The notes under the pieces were generated by a model. It made no database searches. It saw only the letters and a program-made list of their open reading frames with translations, and was not told the DNA's origin. The translations under genes and the position numbers were made by a program. Positions 6,700 to 11,628 of a stretch of DNA of 11,628 nucleotides are shown here, one piece after another. How positions within the stretch are numbered: the first letter of the stretch is position 1; every line of letters begins with the position of its first letter. Source of the stretch: Oligoflexus sp. (GTDB lineage Bacteria > Bdellovibrionota_B > Oligoflexia > Oligoflexales > Oligoflexaceae); the NCBI GenBank assembly GCA_030151925.1, contig JASLCY010000082.1, forward strand, positions 1 through 11,628, in the 5' to 3' direction.

Positions 6700-9075
6700 G
6701 TGAGCCAGGTTAAGTCTGTATTTTCAACTATTTTGAGTTTTTCGCTCGTTTCCCTGCTCTGCAATTGCAGTCAAGGAACCGAGCGGGAGCTGTCGCCGGC
6801 CCAACGCAGGGTTTCGGTCGCAGCGGGCCTTGAATCCGAAGGCAGCACGATCGTTCCTTTCGGAAGTCCCGTCCAAGCTCCCGCACCGCAGATCGCTCGT
6901 TTCATTCACTGGCTCGACATCATCGACCAGACCATCCTGGGGAAAACCCCCGCGGATGCGGCCGACGCCCTGGAACTCAATGATACCCGCAACATCACCT
7001 TCAACCTCCAGGCGCTGGGCCAGGTCTATGGTGAGATGGATCCTGAATTCGAAACGATGCGCAAGCAGTTCAAGGCGCTCGAAGATGGTATCGGCAACTA
7101 CCAGAAGTGGCGGGACTTGGTTGAGGATGCGATCAACCAGGGCTCGAGCCCGGAAGTTCTCGCTCGTGTGACGGCGAACCGGGACGCGGCTCGCAAAGAC
7201 TTCGAAAGCATGCTCATCAGCTCGCATTTCCTGACCAGCGACGGCGTTACGCTGCCTTATACCCTTCAGCTCCGCGCGTTCCTTAATGGTTATGCCTGGC
7301 CCGATGCGACGACGGATAGGATCTACGTCGCGAAAAAACTCATCGCGCGCCTCGAAGAGACCCGTACGGCCAAGTACGACTTCTCCCACCTCGAAGCCGG
7401 CAACGGCGTCCACGAGTTTCGCCGGAAAATGCGCTGGTTCGCGATGCAGGCGCGAGGCTTGAACGGTCTCGTCACCCTGAAGGATAAGTCGGAACCCTGC
7501 CCTATCCCCGAATATCAGAACATGATCAACAGCTCGACCGCGAACACCAAGTACGCGGTCCTTCCTCCTTCGCGCACCGAGCCGAATCCCATCACGATCT
7601 CGGCCTGCCTCTATATCGAGAACGCGAAGCTCGTCGATGTCGTGAACGGCATCAAAGCCAAAGCCGAATTGAGCGACAGCCTTTCCGAAACGGGCGAGAC
7701 GGACGGCGTGGAGGAAGCGGATCAGAAATACCTGAACGATCTCCTGGCTCACCTTCTCGACAACAATATCTTCGGCCTGCTGGAAGATGAGATTCGTGCG
7801 GCTGTCGCCGATGATGTGAACACGCCCCCGAATCAGGGAAAACCAGATCAGGGCGATCAGGATAAACCCAAGGACTATTCGCTGCCCCCGGAGCAGGTGG
7901 CTTTCTATGGCGCGAACAAGGTCCACCGGATCGAGATCAACGGCAGCCAGTGGGATAACCTCGCGGCGCAAAACCCGGCCGGAGGCCTCTGCGGCACCTC
8001 CTTCGTCGGCAAGGAATATACCTGGTATCACTTCGATCAGGTGAAGATCGATGGCGTGGCGTTCACGGACGTCGGCATCAAAAAGCGTTCGTGGTGCGAC
8101 GCCTTCTCGACGACGAAGCCTTCCCTGAACGTGAACCTCACCAAATACAACGATCTCAACAAGGATCCGGCCAAGGCGAACTTCGGCACGGACGAACTCA
8201 CCCTCAACAACTCGATCAAGGATCCGAGCTACGAGCGTGAGTGCTTCGCCTACCGCCTTATGGAAAAGGCCGGTATTCCGGCTCCGTCCTGCAACTTCGC
8301 CCGCGTGATCGCGAACGGCCAGGACCTCGGCCTTTACGTGAGCGTGCAGCCGCAGGAGAAGGCCTACCTCAAGTCGCGTTTCGCGAAGAACCTCGGCAAC
8401 GTTTACGAGGCCTCTTTCGAGAACTTCCAGGCGAGCGACCTCGACCGCTATAAAAACGACCTGGAGAGCTACAAGCCTGACGAAGACAAGAGCCTCGCGG
8501 ACCTCAAGGCCCTGATGAGCGTCCTGAACGCCGACGCGCTCGATATGGATCAGCTGCAGCAGGTCCTCGACCTCCCCTACTTCATCAACTACTGGGCGGC
8601 CGAAGAACTCCTCCGCGTCACGGATGGTTTCATCGCCGCGAATAACAACGCGTATCTCTACTTCCCTCCGAACGGCAAGATGCGTGTGCTCCCGGACGGA
8701 TCGAACCAGCTCCTCGATGTGCCCCCCGCCTCCGCTCAGAACGCCCGCTCGCTCGACAGCCGTAACCTGATCGCCCTGCGCCTGAGCGCGGTTCCCGGCA
8801 TCAGGGACCAGGTTGATGCCCGCGTCCGGGATCTTCTGACCTTCTATTGGAACGAAGCGGCTCTCATCCAGGATCTGGACGCGACTTACGAAGTCTTGCG
8901 GAAAGCCGTTCCGGCCGCCGAGCTGAATCAATACGCCGAAGCTCACGGCCTACTGAAAAACAATGTGCTGATTCGGAAAATGGAACTCGGGTATACTGCT
9001 CCTTTGGTAGTACCGCCCGTTCCGGCGCCTATCGTTTATCCAATTCCCGATGCCGCGCAAGGGGCGTCGCGCTGA
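6700..9075 (+). CDS. CotH-kinase-domain protein with lipoprotein-like signal peptide
   Basis: From the GTG start the product has 791 residues. It begins with a signal peptide (about 1-22: SQVKSVF, then a hydrophobic core to LVSLLCNC); Cys20 or Cys22 could be lipidated, though neither fits the usual lipobox well. Residues about 35-370 are an unrecognised, largely helical region. A Pro/Gly/Asp/Gln linker follows (about 375-392), then a CotH-like domain (about 395-720). Visible family blocks are HRIEINGSQWDNL, TKPSLNVNLTKY, LTLNNSIKDPSYEREC (500-515), AYRLMEKAGIPAPSCNFARV, NGQDLGLYVSVQ and YFINYWAAEELLRVTDGF with D642, then NNNAYLYFPPNGK (648-660). CotH proteins are atypical kinases that in Bacillus phosphorylate spore-coat proteins. 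Here the usual PWDxD metal-binding block is replaced by LPDGSNQ (664-670), so kinase activity is uncertain. The C-terminal tail is Pro-rich. The VOC gene follows 15 bases later. Confidence 0.88.
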   Translation: MSQVKSVFSTILSFSLVSLLCNCSQGTERELSPAQRRVSVAAGLESEGSTIVPFGSPVQAPAPQIARFIHWLDIIDQTILGKTPADAADALELNDTRNITFNLQALGQVYGEMDPEFETMRKQFKALEDGIGNYQKWRDLVEDAINQGSSPEVLARVTANRDAARKDFESMLISSHFLTSDGVTLPYTLQLRAFLNGYAWPDATTDRIYVAKKLIARLEETRTAKYDFSHLEAGNGVHEFRRKMRWFAMQARGLNGLVTLKDKSEPCPIPEYQNMINSSTANTKYAVLPPSRTEPNPITISACLYIENAKLVDVVNGIKAKAELSDSLSETGETDGVEEADQKYLNDLLAHLLDNNIFGLLEDEIRAAVADDVNTPPNQGKPDQGDQDKPKDYSLPPEQVAFYGANKVHRIEINGSQWDNLAAQNPAGGLCGTSFVGKEYTWYHFDQVKIDGVAFTDVGIKKRSWCDAFSTTKPSLNVNLTKYNDLNKDPAKANFGTDELTLNNSIKDPSYERECFAYRLMEKAGIPAPSCNFARVIANGQDLGLYVSVQPQEKAYLKSRFAKNLGNVYEASFENFQASDLDRYKNDLESYKPDEDKSLADLKALMSVLNADALDMDQLQQVLDLPYFINYWAAEELLRVTDGFIAANNNAYLYFPPNGKMRVLPDGSNQLLDVPPASAQNARSLDSRNLIALRLSAVPGIRDQVDARVRDLLTFYWNEAALIQDLDATYEVLRKAVPAAELNQYAEAHGLLKNNVLIRKMELGYTAPLVVPPVPAPIVYPIPDAAQGASR

Positions 9076-9090
9076 TCAAAGGCGAGGATT

Positions 9091-9474
9091 ATGATCGACC
9101 ATACCGGTATCCAGGTTTCCGATCCCGTAAAGAGCCGGGCGTTTTACGACAAGGCGTTCGCGCCGCTCGGCTACAAGATGCTGATGGAGATCCCTAGGGA
9201 GTATACGGATGGCAAAGTCGTTCTAGGTTATGGGGACGATCGGGCGGATTTCTGGGTCGCGGAAGGCAAGGCGCAGACTCCCAACGTCCATATAGCCTTT
9301 CGCGCCGCCTCGCGGCAGGTGGTCGACGCCTTCTATAAAGCGGCTCTGGCCGCAGGCGGCCAGGATAATGGCGGTCCAGGCTTGAGACCGCATTACCATA
9401 AGGATTATTACGGAGCTTTTGTTCTGGATCCGGACGGTAACAACATCGAAGCCGTCTGCCGCGAACCTTCCTGA
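9091..9474 (+). CDS. VOC/glyoxalase-fold protein (127 aa)
   Basis: A small protein of the vicinal-oxygen-chelate superfamily, which binds a metal in a barrel made of two beta-alpha-beta-beta-beta units. The first unit begins DHTGIQVSD (3-11) followed by the helix SRAFYDKAFAPLGY. The second has NVHIAFRA (65-72), the helix VVDAFYKAALAAGG, then YYGAFVLDPDGNNIEAV (106-122). Likely metal ligands are H4, H67 and E120. The sequence resembles the small cytosolic VOC proteins often annotated as glyoxalase or dioxygenase family; substrate is unknown. GGCGAGG (9081-9087) precedes the ATG, and the gene starts 15 bases after the CotH-like gene, so they are probably cotranscribed. It ends seven bases before the convergent MFS gene. 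Confidence 0.9.
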   Translation: MIDHTGIQVSDPVKSRAFYDKAFAPLGYKMLMEIPREYTDGKVVLGYGDDRADFWVAEGKAQTPNVHIAFRAASRQVVDAFYKAALAAGGQDNGGPGLRPHYHKDYYGAFVLDPDGNNIEAVCREPS

Positions 9475-9481
9475 AGCATCC

Positions 9482-10699
9482 TCAATTCGTCTCTACAGGG
9501 AGCTTTCGGGCTCCCACCAAAGTCCAATAAGCCACGAACGATATCAAACCGCAGAACACGATCACGCCAGCCATGGGCAGCGCGGTCCCATTGTGGAAGA
9601 AACTCACGAAAAACGATGAAAACGAGGCCATGCTCCATTGGAGGCAGCCGTAGAGGGCGGAAGCCGTTCCTGCCTGATGGCCTTGGGTCGCCAGGGCGCT
9701 GGCGATGGAGTTCGGACCGACGAAATTCAGCGTCGCCAGGAAGATCAGCAGAGAGCTGATCATGCCTATCGTCACCGGACCGCTTAGCGCCGCCAGCAGG
9801 ATGCCGAGCGATGCGAGCGCAGCGATGCTCACGCTCCAGCGCAGGATACGCTCGGGGCTGAAACGATGCAGGAGGCGGCGATTGACCTGCGAGGCGAGGA
9901 GCAGGGCCACGCCGTTCATGCCGAAGATCAAACCGTAGCCGCGTTGCGAGACATGGAGCAGGTCGATGAAGACGAAGGCCGAGCCCGCGATATAGGCGAA
10001 CATGCCCGCGCGGATCGCGGTGTCCGGAATCAGGTAACCCACGAACTCCCGGTTCTTGAGCAGGCCTCCGTAGGCCTTGAAGATGCGTGAGAAGCGCAGC
10101 TCGGGATGAGGGTTGAGATTGGTCTCCGGGAGGAAGAGCACGATGCAGGTCATCACCGTGATGTTCATGGCCGCGAGGACGTAAAAGATCGCTTTCCATC
10201 CGCAGAGGCCGTTGATGAAGGCGCCGATGTTGGGCGCGAGGATAGGGGCGAGTCCCATGACCAAGGCCATGTTCGAGAGGAAGACGGCGACCCTGTGTTT
10301 ATCGAACAGGTCGCGGATGATAGCCCGCGTGATCACCATGCCTGCGCAGCCGCCCAAGGCCTGCATCAGGCGAAAGCCGATGAAGACTCGGATATTCGGG
10401 GCCAGGGCGCAGCCGAGGGTGGCGATCAGATAGACCAGCATGCCGGCGACGAGCGGCTTTTTACGCCCGAAGCGATCGGCGAGCGGCCCGTAGATCAGCT
10501 GGCCGACGGCCATGCCCACGAAAAACGTGGAGACCGAGAGCTCGATGTTGGCCATCGATGTTTGGAAGGTTTTCTGCATATCGAGGAAGGCGGGCAGATA
10601 CATGTCGATCGAGAGCGGATCCATGGCGGTGAGTGCGCCAAGGAGAATAATCAATCCTGCGCCTCGAACCAGGGTATTGTCTTTCAGCGATGATGACAT
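9482..10699 (-). CDS. Bcr/CflA-type MFS drug-efflux transporter
   Basis: The 405-residue product is a 12-helix major facilitator of the Bcr/CflA (DHA1) type; E. coli Bcr has 396 residues. It resembles Bcr in the first helix (MDPLSIDMYLPAF, 26-38, with acidic D32), in TM2 leading to motif A (GQLIYGPLADRFGRKKPL, 66-83), in TM4 (RLMQALGG from R110, then R125 and RD at 129-130), and in a late AGTASALYG block. Such pumps use the proton gradient to export drugs such as bicyclomycin, chloramphenicol or sulfonamides, and some export peptides or amino acids; the substrate here cannot be read from sequence. CCTT at plus-strand 10708-10711 (AAGG on the minus strand) lies eight bases before the ATG. It is divergent from an alpha/beta hydrolase, with 125 bases between the start codons. 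Confidence 0.95.
   Translation of the reverse strand: MSSSLKDNTLVRGAGLIILLGALTAMDPLSIDMYLPAFLDMQKTFQTSMANIELSVSTFFVGMAVGQLIYGPLADRFGRKKPLVAGMLVYLIATLGCALAPNIRVFIGFRLMQALGGCAGMVITRAIIRDLFDKHRVAVFLSNMALVMGLAPILAPNIGAFINGLCGWKAIFYVLAAMNITVMTCIVLFLPETNLNPHPELRFSRIFKAYGGLLKNREFVGYLIPDTAIRAGMFAYIAGSAFVFIDLLHVSQRGYGLIFGMNGVALLLASQVNRRLLHRFSPERILRWSVSIAALASLGILLAALSGPVTIGMISSLLIFLATLNFVGPNSIASALATQGHQAGTASALYGCLQWSMASFSSFFVSFFHNGTALPMAGVIVFCGLISFVAYWTLVGARKLPVETN
9498..9515. repeat. Small inverted repeat GGGAGC-6-GCTCCC in the 3' end of the MFS gene
   Basis: Six-base perfect arms around TTTCGG, 23 bases after the VOC stop codon. It could slow transcription leaving the VOC gene, but no T-tract follows on either strand, so it is not called a terminator. 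Confidence 0.35.
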
Positions 10700-10790
10700 G
10701 AGGAAAACCTTATCTTGAACCGGGTGGAGGCTGCGCCTTCATCAGGTTTTTATCCGATATTTAAATGAAACTGCTGGTTTATTCCCTAAA

Positions 10791-10813
10791 CTCGGAGCGA
10801 CCTCCGCTCCGAG
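10791..10813. promoter_or_regulatory. Perfect hairpin/operator CTCGGAGCG-5-CGCTCCGAG in the hydrolase leader
   Basis: CTCGGAGCG at 10791-10799 and CGCTCCGAG at 10805-10813 are perfect inverted arms around a five-base loop. The 3' arm ends directly against the AAGGA ribosome binding site (10814-10818). It could be a dimeric-repressor operator serving the divergent pair or an RNA hairpin affecting translation. No T-tract follows, so it is not an intrinsic terminator. Confidence 0.7.
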
Positions 10814-10818
10814 AAGGA
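10814..10818 (+). promoter_or_regulatory. Ribosome binding site of the alpha/beta hydrolase
   Basis: AAGGA lies six bases before the ATG at 10825 and abuts the hairpin at 10791-10813. The ATG at 10818 is in another frame and overlaps this site, so it is not the start. Confidence 0.75.
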
Positions 10819-10824
10819 TGCCCC

Positions 10825-11628
10825 ATGCCTCTTCTTACCCATTCTCACGGTTATATCAACTACACTCTGCTCGGAGAATCATCCGAAACCCTGCTTATGC
10901 TGCGAGGCTTAGGACGATCATCGCGGTATTGGCTCGGGTTCGAGCAGGTGATGGCGAGGCATTTCCGGGTTTTGCTGATCGACCTGAGAGGGACGGGCGA
11001 GACGACCGTTCCTATGCGCTGGCATGATTCGATCGACGATATGGCGAAGGACATCAGGTTCGTGCTCGATCAGCTGCGTATCGAGCAATGCCATATATTG
11101 GCCTTATCGCTCGGCGGCATGGTCGCCGCGAGTTTCGCCGCCGCGTATCCGGAGAGAGTGCGAAGCCTGATCCTGGGAGCGAGCTCTTCGGCGGATTCAG
11201 GTCTCCTGCGCCTGGCGCCGCGATCGGTCAAACGCCTCGCGACGGCTTTGGGACAAGCTCATTTTCAAAGGGAGCTGGTGCGTTGCGTCCTGGCGCCTTC
11301 GGCCAGCGAAGGAGAGCGCGAGAAGGTCCTAGGCCTTTGGGAGGAGATCCTCGCCACGGAAGGTTTTCCCTGGCCTACGATCTTAAAGCAGATTGCCGCC
11401 GCCGCTCGGTTTCGTTTGCGCGGGCGCGCCCTGGGGAAGGGTTTTCCCGTTCTGATCCTGGTCGGTGATGCGGACCAATTCGTTCCGCCAAGCCATTCCC
11501 GAAGAATGCACGGACTGATCAAAGGCTCGACGCTGCAGGAGATTCACGGTGCGGGGCATGAGATAACGATAGGGCATGAGGAGGAAGTCGCGGGCATCCT
11601 GACGAGCTTCATCCAGGGCGTGAAGGCG
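10825..11628 (+). CDS. Alpha/beta hydrolase fold protein (3' end at or beyond window edge)
   Basis: The frame stays open from ATG 10825 to the last base, giving 268 residues with no stop seen; homologues of this fold are typically 250-290 residues, so little is probably missing. The fold markers are in order: LLMLRGLGRSSRYW (23-36), LLIDLRGTGET (50-60), the nucleophile elbow LALSLGGMVAA with Ser95 (92-102), PVLILVGDADQFVPP with D217 (208-222), and GAGHE with His245 (242-246). Ser95, D217 and H245 form the expected triad. Two details differ from textbook members: the elbow is A-x-S-x-G rather than G-x-S-x-G, and the oxyanion-region HG is RG. There is no signal peptide, so it is probably cytosolic. 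The substrate (ester, lactone, C-C bond or other) cannot be assigned. It is divergent from the MFS exporter and may share its control. Confidence 0.9.
   Translation, partial: MPLLTHSHGYINYTLLGESSETLLMLRGLGRSSRYWLGFEQVMARHFRVLLIDLRGTGETTVPMRWHDSIDDMAKDIRFVLDQLRIEQCHILALSLGGMVAASFAAAYPERVRSLILGASSSADSGLLRLAPRSVKRLATALGQAHFQRELVRCVLAPSASEGEREKVLGLWEEILATEGFPWPTILKQIAAAARFRLRGRALGKGFPVLILVGDADQFVPPSHSRRMHGLIKGSTLQEIHGAGHEITIGHEEEVAGILTSFIQGVKA

Larger units (their letters stand above)
10700..10824. other. Divergent intergenic region between the MFS exporter and the alpha/beta hydrolase
   Basis: This 125-base region must drive both genes. It is AT-rich in the middle, including ATTTAAAT (10759-10766), and ends with a perfect 9-base-arm inverted repeat (10791-10813) next to the hydrolase ribosome binding site. 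TAAACT (10787-10792) is a possible but weak -10 for the hydrolase with no good -35; I found no convincing promoter for the exporter. Confidence 0.5.

Noticed and set aside
6724..8946. 740-codon open frame on the minus strand
   Set aside because: It is antisense to the CotH-like gene, whose product has recognisable domain motifs and a good ribosome binding site. The antisense product is rich in Arg, Val, Asp and Glu without motifs, as expected from the GC-rich complementary strand.
9498..9515. Hairpin after the VOC gene as intrinsic terminator
   Set aside because: No T-tract follows on either strand, and it lies inside the MFS coding sequence.
10818..11027. 69-codon frame starting at the ATG before the hydrolase
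   Set aside because: It overlaps the ribosome binding site and runs out of frame inside the hydrolase, whose product has clear fold motifs.

Overview
The window is ordinary-looking bacterial chromosome: moderately GC-rich (mid to upper 50s % by eye), densely packed, with good Shine-Dalgarno sites and one GTG start. It holds several exported or lipoprotein-like genes (a DUF4360 tail, an orphan 351-aa lipoprotein candidate, a CotH-type lipoprotein candidate, a membrane-anchored DUF885 protein), an ethylene-receptor-like hybrid kinase and a Bcr/CflA transporter. This suggests a Gram-negative environmental bacterium, perhaps of the Bdellovibrionota/Oligoflexia type. That placement is inference; no marker gene (rRNA, ribosomal protein) is present.

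Layout, left to right. 1-237 (+) is the C-terminal end of a DUF4360-like secreted protein. 268-903 (-) is alkB, a well conserved Fe(II)/2-oxoglutarate DNA/RNA demethylase. 1069-2124 (+) is an exported lipoprotein-like protein of unknown function. It meets, only 3 bases away, the tail of 2128-4461 (-), a 777-residue hybrid histidine kinase whose N-terminal membrane domain resembles the plant/cyanobacterial ethylene receptor domain, followed by PAS, PAS, HisKA, HATPase and a receiver. A 312-bp AT-rich intergenic region (4462-4773) separates it from 4774-6606 (+), a membrane-anchored DUF885 protein with an HExxxGH motif. Next come a CotH-kinase-like lipoprotein candidate (6700-9075, +) and, 15 bases later, a small VOC/glyoxalase-fold protein (9091-9474, +), probably one transcript. 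A Bcr/CflA-type MFS exporter (9482-10699, -) is divergent from an alpha/beta hydrolase (10825 to the window end, +). The hydrolase leader carries a perfect 9-bp-arm inverted repeat touching its ribosome binding site.

No rRNA, tRNA, insertion sequence, CRISPR array, prophage or integrase was seen. The genes do not form one obvious pathway. The observations most worth checking are the ethylene-receptor-like sensor, which keeps the copper-ligand Cys and His but has Thr where ETR1 has Pro36; the palindromes in the two intergenic regions; the CotH homologue with an altered C-terminal acidic motif; and the orphan lipoprotein candidate.
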